The position numbers and the translations under genes are program-made. 64,000 bases of DNA. Source: Crotophaga sulcirostris (lineage: Eukaryota; Chordata; Aves; Cuculiformes; Crotophagidae). Positions within the stretch are counted from its first letter, which is position 1; each line of letters starts with the position of its first letter. The notes beneath the pieces are model-generated. The model did no database searches, was not told where the DNA came from, and saw nothing but the letters and a program-made list of their open reading frames with translations. The DNA lies in assembly GCA_013397455.1 (NCBI GenBank), contig VYZB01000222.1:1188641-1252640 (forward strand), given 5' to 3'. This document shows, piece after piece, positions 1 through 14,800 of this stretch.

Positions 1-3000
1 ATTAAATGTCACTTTATATTACTTTCAATAAAACTGATGAATAGATTAAATTAAAAAAAATGCAAAATCTCTGTGAGGTTTTCATTTACATTGACCAAAG
101 GAAGAAATGCAGTGTCTACTAATTTTTCAGTACTGCTGCTTCTCTAAATATTGCAAACCATAGAAAAGTACATAGTAAAATTTAAACAGTAATTGATTTT
201 GTGAAGGATGTATGTCTATTGATTCTGTAAGAACACTCTCTATACACTTAGAAATATAAACGTTATCTCATTGTGTCCCCCTAAACAGCAAATCCCTATA
301 AGGAATGTAAAAATATAGCCGGATTATCAACATGGATTTTGAGGTAGTTAAAGAGCTTCCTGATTACTCGGGGTCAAGAAAATCCTAAGTGAACTGGTGG
401 ACATTTGAAGGGTTACCTAAAGTTCATAAAACCTATGCTGTAGCAAGTGAAAAGCAGGTGCCAGAATGAAAGAAGTTTGAGAACTCTTTGGGGAAATGTA
501 AGCTGAAAAACTGTGAGATCTGAAGTTAAAAGAATTATTTGGCACTATGTATTTTATAGAAGAAATAAAGTCTTTTTTCTAAAATATGAATCAAGATACA
601 GAATGTTTTAATTATCCCACAGTGAAAGAGAAAGGCATAATTTTTATCTTATTTTGTACTATTTTGTCATTGTATATTTCTTACCCTTGCAACAACTATT
701 GCCACATAGGGAAATCCTTACAGTTTATCAGATCCTCCCAAAATATCTGGAATTTATTAGTAATTTTCTAGGGATAACACAGATAACATGAAAGATACTA
801 GGAGAATCAGTGAAAGTTCTGAAAGCTATATGCTTCTCATGTTCTTAAGGTAATTTTTTATTCAGAATGTTTTAATGGAAGTATTATATAACAGTAACAA
901 TAAAACAACTAGGTGTGAAATATTAATACCTGATTCTTCAAAGAAATATGCTACTGGACTTCATTAAAGAACTTCCTTTTTTTTCCATTCCTATATTCTA
1001 AAAAGTTGTTGTGAATATAACATTAGAAGGAGAGAAGCAGTCTTTCCTGTAAAGAGAACCTAAGTGATGTAGGTCAAAACTGACATGCCAGGTTTTGCTT
1101 TCAACTCGGCTGCTGCCTAAATACAGTGCAGAATATAAGGGTGGTATGTTCTCATCATGAAATGTCATACCATCATTATGGTACCCTACCAGAGCATTTC
1201 CTATGTTACAATGAGAAATGCCAGAAAATACGCATTACCGCACGCTGCTTTTTAATCACTTAGGAGAGCACTCCACCCTCTTAAACACAGGCAAAAGAAG
1301 TCAAAAGTGAAATACTGTTTGGAGTCTCTACTTTACACTAGCTGTCAACTCAGCCCTAAAACAGTTTAGAAATTTTAGTCAAAGAAGATCGCTGTGTCCT
1401 AGAAGGAATGCTCCAAGACCTTGTCTAGTAATTGGCGCAGAAGAAATCTCTTTTGAGAACCTATCTTCCTCCTGCAACAGCGCATGCTGTAGACTGTAGT
1501 TTACAATAACTTTAGGATCCCATATGGAAGAATTTCAGTTTTTTTCCCTTTCCAAATGCAAACAACATTTAATGCATATTCGTGTGTTCACATTAAAGTT
1601 ACTATCAACATCTCTAATATGTGATGAGTCAACACATTGCTAGAAGAAATTTCAGCCTCTAGTGGCAAAAAAAAAAGATGTGTTACATTCATTAGCAGCA
1701 AAGATTTTATGAAGAGGTACAAAGATAGGAAAGTGTCAAGAAAATACCTCCTTTTTTTACTTTGAGGTCATAAATTGTGTGTAAACTTAAGACTGTCTAA
1801 CTGAAACTGTACATATGTTTATTTCTACTTGAAAATACAAAATAAGCTGTTCCCTTTTTAATTAAAAAAGACTGTAAGTGTAAGCTAGACACTGACAATA
1901 AATTCAGTTATTCTGAGAGGTCTTAATAATTCAAAATATGGCCTAACAGAAATTTGATGCTTGCAGTTCAATCAGCCTAGCTGAAAGAACACTTAGAGGG
2001 CAAAGTACTACTAAATAGTAAGGACATTTGGGGGATATCTCACAAAATGGTAATTCAATTATTTTCTTTAATGCAATGTAAGTACCAAGCATCGATTGCA
2101 AACAATGTACTGTTGGATACAGTATATTTATAATTTCATCTACAACATAAGCACCAAGGTAGATGGTGGGCAAACATATTCAGGGTTTGGTTTCTGGATA
2201 GGTCAATTTGCTGTAATATCTTTTGACTAGCAATATACCACTGATTCTGCTCTTGTTTCTATTACACTGGAAATCCAAGTGATGATTCAATATGGAACTG
2301 AATCTAAAACAGAAATCTGGACCAACTGTACATGAGGTATACATATGTATAAAGAACAAGGTCATAGTAAGAAAGACCTAGAAAGAGGAATTTTACAGTA
2401 ACTAATTATATTCAAAATTGTCACCTCTATATAGAAAAGGAACAGCCATCACCATCAACACAACCAAAAGTATATTCAGACCTACTGAGTTTTTATGGAC
2501 AGTACTAAAAATAAAGAAACAAGAGCCTTGGGGGATAACGTGCTGCTGTAATTGGATGATAGCGTTCTGTTTGTCTACAATGTATACTAAAAAAAAAATT
2601 GGGATTTTTTCTTGATAAATTATTACTAGAATAAGTATGTACTCCTTTTACAGGGAGTGAGAAAGGCTCCTTCAAAAACAGAAAGTTTCCTATAAAGACT
2701 AATACATATATATGGCAAATTAAACAGCCAAAATCTATCAAAATTGATATATTAAAAACAGCTTGGAAAGCACAGGCTCAGGCACAGCTAACTTATGGTG
2801 CTGAGCAGTACAAAACAGATGTTTTTGGGTATGTTATCTGAAGGCACTGGTGCCATGGAAGAAAATGAACTGGACTTCCTTAATGTGGCCATCATTCATA
2901 GTCTGAAATATTAGATGCCGAGACTTTTTTTGCACAAATTACTCTCGTCATGTCAACATTTCTAAAGTTTCCTGCAATTGGCTATAACAGAGCATGTATT

Positions 3001-4984
3001 CTTGTCATGAAAACAGTGAAAATATAGGGCTGCTATTGTTTCATAAAGTTTTCTCTTCCAAGAAGGGAATAAAAGAACATTTTGAAGCCACTACCACCAA
3101 GGCAAATAGAATAAAGCAATCAGAATAATTAAAATTGGCGAGTTACTTTACAACTCGCAGGTTAGAAAAAATAGCTAAGATACTTGTGGCTACATGTCCA
3201 TGCTACACACATAGTGCGCTTTTTAATCAGGCAGAGTTAGGAATTGAGCACACTTAAACAGAAACCACCATTTGTTCAAATAAGAAATTTCAAATTCAAT
3301 AGGCTGACACTTGCACCAGTCAGAATGAATTACATAAGTGACCTGGACTGTAGAGGAACACCAAATCAGCTTTGACTACTCTTTTTTTCATGGATTGTTG
3401 ACTGCCTACTACCACATGCAGCAAAACATGTACAAAACTCTTTCATTTTGACAGCTGTTGACCACGAGAGAGTGTGGAGTTACTATTTCTGTATGAAGTA
3501 TGTGGTACTCCCTGAAGAAGACGACATTATCTAAACATAAATGTAAATCCACATAGGAAGAAGCTTTCAGAAATTCATGCAGATCAAAATGCATGACTTA
3601 CAGCAAAAGGTTAAAGGAAACCTGGTTTTTTGTGTCTCATCAAATGCTTGCTTTCTAGACTGATTATACCTTCCCAATATACAAGAGCTGTGAGAACAGT
3701 TGGTCACTTCTTCTGACTATCACTTGTTGGAGGACACAAAAAGATGGGCTCAGCTTGCAGGGAAAGATTCCTGTTGGCTATTAGGAAGGCATGAAAAGGA
3801 AAATTCATCTATAAAAAACCCTAAAGAAATGGAAGAGATTACCTCAGCCCATGGCACAATCTCTCTTACTGAATATTCTTGAAAACCAACATACAGGTTC
3901 TGTGTCTATGCAGGAAGCTTAGATAAGTAAACACTTACGTCCCATCCAACCTTATTTTTTTTTTGATTTAGGAAGAATTTCAATGTCTGGAAAAAAAGTC
4001 AAGTAATGCCAACAGACACACCTAAAATACCAACAATGTCTGTTGTAAGAAAAAATAATGCTAATTAGCCTTCTACCTATATATATCAAGATTAAAAGAC
4101 GCTAACTTTGTTATTATTGTGGAAAACACACCCGGAGAATACATAAAACATTCCTTTTGTTGGTATTTTGCAGCTTCATTTTTCTCCAAAATGAATTATC
4201 CACATTGCGACTACCTTGGGATTCCTTCTGTGTTTCAATTGCTCCATAGTGTGCTTATTTCTCACCTTGCTGTTTACAGCATATGAAAAAAGTGAGGCAG
4301 GTGTTGCACATAAGGCTGACACTCTTTCAGCCATAAGCTGCTCTCTGGTCAGCATCTGTTCTTCTATATGCATGAAGTAAACTATTACTGTTAGAAGAGG
4401 TTTCCAAAGAGATTCAGAAGTAAATTAAAGAAGCTACCCAGCTGGTGATTTTAATGAATAGTAAAAATAATGAGAAAGAATAATCAGACACAGAACATGA
4501 TTTTGCGATTTATTTTCCGATTTTCTTAAGCAAATAAAGTATGCATTTTTAAGTTTAAAAAATAAACTAGCGTCCAGCATGAACTCAATACTAAATTACT
4601 GCTTCTGTGATCTAAACCAGAACATATCACAATATTCTTAAATACACAATGGGTTGGGGGAACATAAAAAACCAAATTTCTCTCACATGCCTGCAGATGA
4701 TGTTTCTAGAACACAAAGTATGTTCTACCAATAAATTGATAGGATGAATTTTATTAGAAATCTAATTAAAACAAGTCAAATGTATAAATTTAAAAAGAAG
4801 AAATACACAACTGTCCAAGCTCTTCTTCACCAAATTAAACATGAAAAAAACCCAAAACTGACTAGCATTTGTTATTATATCCCGTATTTCCCATGTAAGA
4901 GCAATATGAGTTATTTTTTCATCTTCAGAACTCTTGTCGCAGTTAAATTATGCCCTAACACACAGCACCTTATTGAACACAGAA
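1..4984. other. Gene-free AT-rich interval
   Basis: I see no gene here. The frames present are short (at most about 80 codons), overlap on both strands, and show no family signature. Only short homopolymer runs interrupt the unique sequence, and no transposon ends are recognisable. Confidence 0.7.
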
Positions 4985-5570
4985 GGCCTCGGTCCCTAGT
5001 GGACAAGCCAAACGCAGGTCAGCAGTGCATCCTTGCAGTGAAGGAGGCCAGCCAAAGCCTGGGCTGAATTAGTAACAGTGCAGCTTGCTGGTTTAGGGAA
5101 GTGAACCTGTCTCCCTCTCTTTGGCCGCTATGAGGTTGCATCTGACTACTGTTTTGGGATTCCCAGTACAAGACAGATACTGACATATTGGCAGGCCAAG
5201 TTGGTTGGGGACTAGAGAACTCAACGTACAAGGAGATGCGAGAGGACTGGGCCTGTTCAGCCTGGAAAAATGATAATGAGAGGATGCAGAGAAGATGGAG
5301 CTAGACTCTTCTCAAGGGTGCACAGTGACGGGACAAGAGGTAATGGACAAGTTGAAATGTGGGAAATTCCAAATATATATTAGGAAAAAAAGGCATTGGA
5401 GGGGGGATTGTTAGTTTAAACCATAAGTAACAGGTTACTCAGAGGTTGTGGGACCTCTGTCCTTGGAGGTGTTCAAGACATGACTGAACATGATCCTGAA
5501 TAACCTGACCTAATTAGATATACTTGGAGCAGGCACTTAGACTAGCAGGCACTAGACTAGACCGCAAAAC
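4985..5570 (+). mobile_element. CR1 LINE, 5'-truncated 3' part
   Basis: This is the 3' part of a CR1 non-LTR retrotransposon in plus orientation. The first 80 bases translate to the C-terminal region of CR1 ORF2 (reverse-transcriptase protein), with the recognisable run LVDKPNAGQQC near 5003-5035. After frame breaks it continues through wording typical of the ORF2 end: 'cccagtacaagacag' near 5162, 'ctgttcagcctgg' near 5253, and 'gacgggacaagaggtaatgg' near 5327. It reaches the 3' untranslated part near 5457 ('tccttggaggtgttcaagacatgactgaacatg'-like wording). The last 60 bases are degraded and the terminal octamer repeat is not visible. Frameshifts and the internal AT-rich stretch at 5375-5440 mark an old, inactive copy. 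The left edge is uncertain by about 20 bases. Confidence 0.88.
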
Positions 5571-7511
5571 TAAGTGTCTTCCTACAGGTCTGTCTCTCTT
5601 ACTCACCAAATCACTTCCCAGTAGCATAAAAATTCCCACATCCTTTCCATGAAACACCCATTGGACAAGAGATACAACACATAACATCATCAGACAGGAG
5701 CTAATTTTCTAGCTGGCTTATTTGTACTGACCAGTGAGGTAGCTGCTTTCAAACAGAATACAAATAACCTTTTCTCCCCCACTATAAGAGAGTCATTACA
5801 GCTCTCTTGCCACTGCTGCTCTCATGGAATTCTGGACACTGAATATCTTGAAGACCTCTAACCTTTTGACAAATACTTGTGAAGGTATTGGTTCACAAAT
5901 TCTCAGCAACTGTGAAAAGACAGGCAGTACACGTACCCTCTCAGGAACCACATTCAGAATCACTGCTGGCTAATACACAGGGCAAACAGCTTGAACTATG
6001 GCTCCACTTACTCCTTGTACTTTTTGACATCTAGTATTGCCTTTGATTTAGAATCTCAGAAGTGGCCTTTGTGTTTCCATACCAGAAAGAGTACGATGCA
6101 AGATATTTCCTTACGCTTTCGCTGTCAAAGGCCAGAAAAAAATCCTTAGACACCAAGATTTATCTTTCAAAATCAAGTTAGATGAGGAATCATGAAAACA
6201 GTATTACCAAGACTGCTTTAATAACAAATACCCTTTCAAACAAACCACACGATGTTAAAATAATAAATTTAAGTAAATAATTTTTCCATAGTGTAGGCAG
6301 TGAAAGTTTCTAGGATTACCATGGGATTGAACACATATAAGTGACTAAGCCTGCTGCAGACCAAAATGTAGTTCATTTCTTCAACATTTTGAAACAGCAT
6401 AAAAGCTTTTTCCTTAGAAATTAATCTACATCAGGAAAGAGAGATACTTTCAGAGAGAAACATAAAATATCCTTTTTGCTTTTAACCCTTGTCTTGCATT
6501 CCTACGGCTTCCTATACTGTTGGCACATTTCTCTGGATTCTCAATTTGAAGGAAGTAATTTATTGCACAAAATTTACGTAAAAACGCCACACTTCACAAG
6601 ATCCTCACTTAAACCTGAAACTGCCATTTCAAGACTGAGAACTGTTCATTGAAGTGGAGATTAAATCTTTTCAGACTTCTCCAGTGGTCATAGAACAGCT
6701 TTGCTTTGCTTTCTGCAGGAGAGGCAAAAAGACGCAGTTAATGCATCTGGCAGCTGGTCTCCCTGTTGGCAGTATGCTGTACAGACACTTTAAAATCCGA
6801 CTAAATAAATATATTTAACTTTCGCATTATAAATAAAATCGCCACTTCAGGAATAACCACTGTCTAATATAATTTTATTTAATAAAAGGTATAGTATAAC
6901 CAAAAGTAACCACAGAAGAAAAAAATATATATACAAAAGCACCAAAAGCATGTGCACCATAACTGAAGAGAAATACATGCATAAAATTTAAATGTCTCGA
7001 TTTTCCTAAAGTATATTTGAAGTATATGTGATGATTCTAAAATTAATCTTTCAAGCTACCCATATTTATATTTTTTTCTGCCTGCAAGTTTGTCTTACAC
7101 TTGTTTCCTAGTCCCACTGCCATCCCTTGAAATCTGTAGCTGTGATTACTTTTCACTGACACACAGATAGTCTAAAAGGGTAACTAAGCAGATGAAGCCT
7201 ACTAAAACATCAACAAGTTTTCTCAACACCCATTATAGGAATCCCTTAAACTTGAGCAACTGAGAATTTCCAAAAGAAAGGTGAGAAGAAGACGGACTAA
7301 AGCATTTATTTTTTTTAATGTCATTATAAAGCTTAGGAAGTCAAACCAGATTTTTTTTTTTTCTGTACCTACAAGCTTCTCTTCCATTTTCTTGGTACTG
7401 AAATTGAGTAGTGAGCCAGGCTGGTAATTAATATGTGCTACATTTGTGATACACTAGTAATTTGTTCACAACTTATTACTTATCCAATAACAGTTTTTAC
7501 CTGCAACAGTT

Positions 7512-7548
7512 TTGTTGGGCTTTTTAACGTAAGTTATGAACCCAACAA
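7512..7548. repeat. Short inverted repeat (8-bp arms)
   Basis: The arms ttgttggg (7512-7519) and cccaacaa (7541-7548) are perfectly complementary around a 21-base loop. The stem is short enough that it could be chance. Confidence 0.5.
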
Positions 7549-10500
7549 GAAATAAATTCTGAACTCTGCATATGGTATTTGGTTACTGAGAGCATTACAA
7601 CAGCAGGAAAAATAAAGAAAAAAAAAGAATTAAATCTTAAACTTCACGACTGTTTTCTGGATTTAAAAAGCATTTGATACACATGATGAGACTGACATTT
7701 GCAATTATATGAATATCTGCTGGCTATTTTTCTAAAAAAATTTAATTCGGGAGAAAATAATAAATTTTAAAAAGCTGTAGAAGTTAAATGATTAGTGAAA
7801 AACAGGAAACAATACATATTGGAGCATGAAAAGGCTTTGATGTGTCAAAATTAAAAACTTTAAAGTTTGCCACATTTTTGTTTTGATGTAAGACAGCATA
7901 TTAACATTGGTTATTGTACCTGTCTTATACCCCTGGTACGTGCTATTCTAATAACTTGACAGCTTAATTTTCTTGATCTTGTTGAAAAGCAATTATATTA
8001 TGGGTTATTTGTTGAGCTCATACATGCAGAGCATGCTGAACATTTGTATATGACGCCTTATTTCCCTTGCCAGATTGCTTTTTAGTATTAAACGTATTTT
8101 TATTGCTGGTTTTAGGCTTTTCAGATTTTCTAAAAGCCTGGAGAATTGTAAGGATCTTCTAATATGTTCTTATTAAAAATTCTTTGGTAATGTTTAGCTG
8201 TTGAAATATATTCTACCATTCACCTGTTAATAGAGATCTGTCCACAATAAGAAAATCGTACGTTTTTGTTTTACTGTAATTTAAACAGAAAAATTGAGTG
8301 GAGGCTATTAAATAGCACAGTACACAGAAAACTAACTCCACCTCTGTATAGATACCAGCTCTTTAGTAATCTTCTCATTCTGATGCCCTCTCAAATACTC
8401 TGTCAGCAAAATGAATAAATAAGTAATGTCAAGGTAGGGTTGCCTGGCGAAGGTGATTCAAGGTAGAGCAGATTCAAAATGATACTATCCTGCTGAGTGC
8501 CTACATCACGCATCACAAAATACAAATTAATCTACTCAAGAAAACTGTCTAAATTATGCTTATTTTGCAGTTAATGAAATGTTACAATTCACCATTCAAT
8601 ATTAAGCACTTTCAAATGCAGCAAGACTTTACTAAATGTTTGTTTCCAGCTCTAATTGCTTGCAATTTCTGTATCTCTTTAGTTTTTTTTAAAGAAACCT
8701 ATTTGAAGTGCTCTTTACATGTGTGTCATCTGTATACATTTGTATGTAGAACTCTACATATTATAAATGCATGTAACACACAGAAAAGCAGTTATATACT
8801 TTTCTATTCAGACTACAGAAGTTCTGTGTTTAGTACATCCAGACAGTCTCTCCTGCCCAGAAGTGTAAGTAGGTAGGACAGAAAAATAAGTTGAGGCTTC
8901 TATGACCATTATATGGAAGAGTCAGGTCATGCTTCTACAACTTACTACAAGCAAGTTTTATTAAATAGCACTTAAAATCAAATTATTTCCTTTTAATTAT
9001 TACTTATGAAATAGATCTAACAGTAAATATCTATTTACAGGGTCACTCTGTTTTGAGTTATTATATTTTTACTAATTCAGAACGTGTTCTCGAAAAGCAA
9101 GGATCACTTTAAAGTTACGTTAAAAAAAAGTATCAAAGCAACATTCTAAACTAAAACTGAAACAATTTTTTATTTTGTAATTCAGCTCTTCCTAACCAAT
9201 TTTTTGTGATAGTAAAATACACATTTACATCTTTTGAAAACAGCACATGGCATTATATTATTCTGCTATACAGCAAAAAAAATCTAAGGTCTGCAGTGAT
9301 GATCTGCACATATAAAATGTTACATCTATGCTGTTTTTATTAATGCATTCCTATTACAGAACTCATTTGGAGGGTTCCGAAATCAACCTTAAAGCTGTTG
9401 ATGGTAAAGACTCAGTAAGAAAGTCCAAAACCAGAAGTTTTTGTTTTATTTTTACTTTGTTACTTAGCAAAAAAAAAAATAAAAAATCTTTTCTTCGTTT
9501 TTTATTTGGGGAAAAGGAAATGTGTGCCTGATCAAAACAACCACAAACTCTATCATAACATTATTGAAAGTTATAAATACCTAGTTTTAAGTTTTAGATA
9601 ATAAAACTCTAATCAGATCCATCAACAAATAATTTTATCCTCTGAAAGTCAAGAACAAAGGTGGTGGCTAGCCTCACTCCCCAAAGATGTAATTTCTTTC
9701 TATCTCTAGGACTGAAAGAGTTTCATTCTCCTATACTTCCTTCAAGCTTCTACAGTTGCAACTTCCTGCCTTTCTATGATTTTCATGCTGAAACTTAAGG
9801 ACAGAGATAAGAGGAATGAGGCAGAGATGGAACGAAAAATGTGTTCCATGGGAGGAGAAGGGAAAGGGAATCTTTTAGGGTTAAAATTTATTCTTGGCTG
9901 TATTATTTAGAACAAGACTTTTATTATTGTACCCCTGATTAACTACATACCATTTTATCCTCTTTTTGCTGTTCTGGTATGAAGATCACGCTTCTGATTT
10001 CATGGAAGACCATACTCACACACAGATGAGCATAGTGTCCCCCCCTGGACCTTGAGTCTCACTGGAAGTCAAAAAAGAGTCTGCAGGTCCTAACAGTTTG
10101 ATATATGTAAACGTACAGCAAATATTGCCAATACTCACAAAGACCAAAAAATTCTAATGAAGAAAATTGAAGTAATAGCTCTTCATATTTTCAAAGTAGT
10201 GACTTAAAATTTTCAATATGAATGCCAAGGAGTAAAATAACCACACTATACATTTTTACATTTATTTGAAAGAAGAAAGGAACAGGTGTAAAGTTATTTG
10301 AAACAGACAATTTTTAAGTGGCTATCCCTCTTTGGAATATAATTTCCATCTGGTACATTTTCCACATCCTGTACTAGCAACAGTAAAAGTCAGTTAGAAG
10401 CAACTCAGCATCAAGCTACCAGTAGGTCAGTGTTAACAAGATGCCTGATGCATGAAGTTTCTCCCATATGTTGCTAAATTATCTTATAATAAGGTTATTC

Positions 10501-10639
10501 ATTTCCAGAAATACAAACTGAGTATTAGTCAGTATGGAGTCAAAATACCGCATTTTAAACTTAGCTTTCCAGAGGCGTTATACATCATGCAAAATTGTAT
10601 CTTTCTTCCTCTTCTGTTGTAATTCTTATCTTCTCCCTT

Positions 10640-10667
10640 ATGAGCTGTCCAACATCTGGCAGCTCAT
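10640..10667. repeat. Short inverted repeat (8-bp arms)
   Basis: The arms atgagctg (10640-10647) and cagctcat (10660-10667) pair perfectly around a 12-base loop. It lies inside a locally GC-richer patch that has no other recognisable feature. Confidence 0.5.
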
Positions 10668-11848
10668 CCCAATCCCTTGCCCTGCAGCTCAGAAAACTGC
10701 TATATTTCCAAAGCATAGAAAACCCAACACAGTGGCTCTGGGAAGAAAAAAAATGTCAATGGCTGTGCATCAGACACAATCATCAGTTTTTTATACAACT
10801 TTTTTTCCTGATTTCCAATATTTGGATAAAATGTCATCACCAATTGGTTATGCAAGTCTGAAAGAACATGTAGAGGTTTGTTGTGCAACCAGTGAAAGGG
10901 GACAGAAAAGTAATCTAACACTGAAATAGCAGCTCAAATAACAGTTGTTGTTTCTCACTTCCTCCTTCCCTCTCCCCCTCCCGGCTGTATAAAGTGTTAA
11001 GTGAAGCAAAAATATTAATTAACTATTGGCACTTCCTCCATAATCATACTATTGCAGTGGTATAAACAGCCCAAATGTCAGAAGGCTTGAAGCGAATTTG
11101 TTCAAGACCTACCAAAGAGCACTGGAAATTGCAATGGAAGATTGTGCAAAATCATATTGTCTAATTGAAATCACTATCATCTAGATAGTTTCCAATATAC
11201 TGAGACACTTGGATTAAAAAATCTCAGGTAATACTTAAATTATCTGTTTAATAATACAATATTGACAGGTTGTTTGTATTGAGGTTTTTGTAACTTGTCT
11301 GATAATAGTGATACCATGCTGGTGTACCTGAAGAAATGATGACATACAAGGCCCAACGCACACATAAAAAAAGAAGCTGTGCCTGTAACTCTTTATTTAA
11401 TAAATTAAGAAAATCAGCTGTGGTCACCTTCAAAATCATTTCTTTATGAGTTGACACACCAGCTGCATATGATACTGCCAGTGTTCAACAGAATTCCACA
11501 TATCATTTTCTGAAAGGTTGTTGAAGATCTATCATTTTTTGCAATCACATCTTCTATTGACAATAATGGGTTCCTCTGAGCACCAACTTGATCTTTGGGA
11601 ACGGGTAGAAATCTCAGGGAGCTAGATCTGCTGAATAGGATGGGTGCTCACTGATGCACAGTGATGATTAGCTAAAAACTGCTTCCCAGAAAATGTCTTG
11701 GTGTTAACTAACTCTTCATTCTTGCACGTTTTCCAACCAAGGACAAGAAAATATCTATATTTGAACACACGCCCACTCATACTGAGTGAATTGAGTGTAG
11801 CCTTGTCACACTGTGACAGGGTAGAACATGTTCTATAACCATCTCTTT

Positions 11849-11890
11849 GTCTCTCCTCTCCCACTCTTCGTCTCTCCTCTCCCACTCTTC
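11849..11890. repeat. Two-copy 21-bp perfect tandem repeat
   Basis: Positions 11849-11869 and 11870-11890 are identical 21-base, pyrimidine-rich units (gtctctcctctccc...). The lack of any difference between copies suggests a recent duplication or active slippage, and the locus may vary in copy number among individuals. Confidence 0.95.
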
Positions 11891-14800
11891 CTTCCCAAGC
11901 TAAAGGGTTAGTCACTTTTTTTGTGTGTGTGTCACACCTACTTTTAAGCATCAGTAAAACAAATTAGCCAATCTTTTTCTTATCAACAACCTATTAACTT
12001 CAGCTTTTACAACAGGAACACATGCTTACATGAATCAGCATAAAATCCAACTCTTTCACTTTAACACAAGAGTTTTAATAGAAAACAAATTAATTTTCCA
12101 GAATACTCAAGTTTCAACCTCCTCTAATTACTGAGAGTTCTTTTTAAACCTTTAAAGTTAACATATCAGCTGAAGACATTCATGTCTTACATGAAAGTGA
12201 AGGATTTAGAATATTAGTTACGCTGACACCTGAAATGAATGCTGCTTCTAACAAGCAATCTCTGCACTTACATTTCATCTGTTATCCAAACGTTACTTCA
12301 TCAGACAGGCGCTGAAAGTGAGTGTACTTAAGAAATGCGAATTTATTCCCCATTCAAGCTTTCTACTGATATTTTCATCTAAATTAAAACTATCTTCAGT
12401 ATGGATAAGCAGGACTCATTAGGATTTTTAAAAGTTCTTTGTTTAGCTTTGTCATAGAAGAGTTTTCTAAAAATTCACAGAGGAGTCAAACAATTAAAGA
12501 TCAGAGAAAGAAAGAACAGACTCAGGTAATATTAAAAGTTTCCCACTGAAGAAGAAGATACTAAGTTCCCTGAATCTACATTTAAGGTTGTAAATGCACC
12601 ACACTAAAGATTGATTTCTCCTATTAAACCACCTCTCCAGTCTCTCTTTTCTCTCTGTGTATGCTCTTAACACAGTACAAAGATATGGAAATTTTAAATT
12701 AATTTGACTCGTGACCTTCATAGTTATGATGGGAAAAAAGCCATAAATAATAGTCACACTATTGCTCCCTGATAGCTAATCTGAAATATTTGCAGCTCTT
12801 GGAATTTATTCCTTGTAAACACGTGCAATGGCATCACTAGATAGCTAGCAGCCTTCCCCTTAAAGGCTGAGAGAATGACTATCATGATCTTATCTTGATC
12901 GAGATACTTCCTGATTGAGGGTGAGCCAGATCTCTGGCAGTTTCTGCACAGTACGTTATCTGGAATAAAACCCTTTCCCTTGCCAGCAGGCACTGTGCTA
13001 CACTTCTTGCAGCTGTCTTATCTATTCCAGATTATAAGAAGTCTTTTCACAAGTTAGGCAGGGTAGCAATTTGGAAGCTTTCTCAAAAGCTTGAACTTGT
13101 AGACCCATTAAAAAAGGCTTAATGTTTATAAATGACATGTCTGAGTAACTCAAAGACTCTGGAAGAGGCTTTCCTGTCTTTTTGTTAGAGACAGTTACCT
13201 TTTCTATGCCTGGCTACAAAAAATAAAGTGATCAATTGACTTCACAATCTGGAATGGTTATGAAAGTGGTTTGTAGCACATGACAAAAAACTCAACTATA
13301 TGCTATTCTTTCAAACACAAACCTCAAATATTTTTATGCCACTGTAGTTGAGTTATTACCTCAAAGATACTCTCAAAAATGCAGAATGCAACACTTCATC
13401 TTAAAACTGTCACTGAATTCAATAGTGTACTCTGAGGATCACTTACCTTTAGCCATCAACCTTTGGAAAACAGTCTTTAATTGGATGTTATCAATGAGAA
13501 AAAACAGTAAAGCAAAGCACGGGCCAAGCCTAGGTGTGCATTTCTGAGAGCAAATGGTTACAGCTTCTGGCATAGTTTATTTGATAAAAAGCTAAACTGC
13601 CATTTTCTAAGTTCAAATCAACTTTTAGTGTACAAGTAGCTGGAACTGTGGACTAGTACGAATCAATCAATCATCATAATATCCTTGAAGTGTAGTGCTG
13701 AGGCAACAAAGTCCATTTGTCTCGAGTTAAACATCACGTGACTTAGGGCTTTTTGGACAGAAGATGGATAAATACCTACCTCTACAGAGCTTGTATAAAC
13801 TCACAAGCCATGACAACAAATTCAAGTAACTTACCACACTTCCCAATAACTAATTCATTAAAATTCTGAACTTCTGACTTTAAAATGAAAATTAAGATGT
13901 GAAACTGTTCTGTTTTGGTTATTATGCCATATTTTAAAAATAGTATTTTATAAAATCTGTGTTAGGAAAAATGCAGTGAAAAGTGATAAAAAATATTAAT
14001 GAAAACTAAGCTCAGTGAATAAAAATTAGTATTGCATAATATATACCAAAGGCTTAGTCTTCACCAGTGAACTTACAGACACCAGTGTCCATTAGAATTT
14101 TAGCTGTTTGACTAGATATTGAGAGTACATATTTAGAAAGAGACCCAAGATAAAAAAAAAAGTTGGCTCATTGCTAGAGTATTTGTTATATTTTTCAGTA
14201 TGGGAACATATGATTTCTAGGAATCCTGCACTCCAACCTATGTACTTGAAATATTGAGTATCTTCTATCTAATCGTACTTTTACAAATGATATTTCACAG
14301 TATCTATTTTTAGTGCTGAAGGCATACTCTATACCACGCATTTTGCCCAAAATTCTCTCATTTTTGATCCTGCAAAACACCTTTCGTTTTTTCCCCTCTC
14401 TTATGTACTAGGTACTAAAACACATTCTCAAAAGCAATTTAGGAAATTATTTGTTACTGGTTATTTGAGGGAGTTTTCTTTCATTAAGGACATCTTGACA
14501 GATGGTGACTAGGCTGATCTAAGCTAGTTCAGCGGCTAACCAGTTATAATCTACACGTGAATTAAGTAATTACAAAAACAAATAGAAGACTGTGGTGAAC
14601 TAGTCACAGAAATAAGACAGGCTTTTGTGTTTGCCCAGGAGCAATGGGGAAGGAATAAAAGGAAGAGTTTACAAATGTCACATATCCAACACTGATCAAG
14701 GAAGTCCTCCTGTGTTGCTTCTGTGTGTTTTCTGTTTGAGTAATGAAACTGGTTCCAGCAAAAATCTAAGCAGAATTCTGTAAACATCAATGTAAATGTT

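Noticed and set aside
3700..3882. 60-codon frame with a protein-like look
   Set aside because: It starts at TTG, has no splice sites or homology I recognise, and is within chance length.
10534..10929. 131-codon frame with overlapping frames on both strands
   Set aside because: No family signature, no splice context, and mutual overlap points to chance.
14512..14520. 7SK-like string ggctgatct with loosely similar flanks
   Set aside because: Only nine bases agree well and the flanks need several gaps, too little for an RNA pseudogene call.
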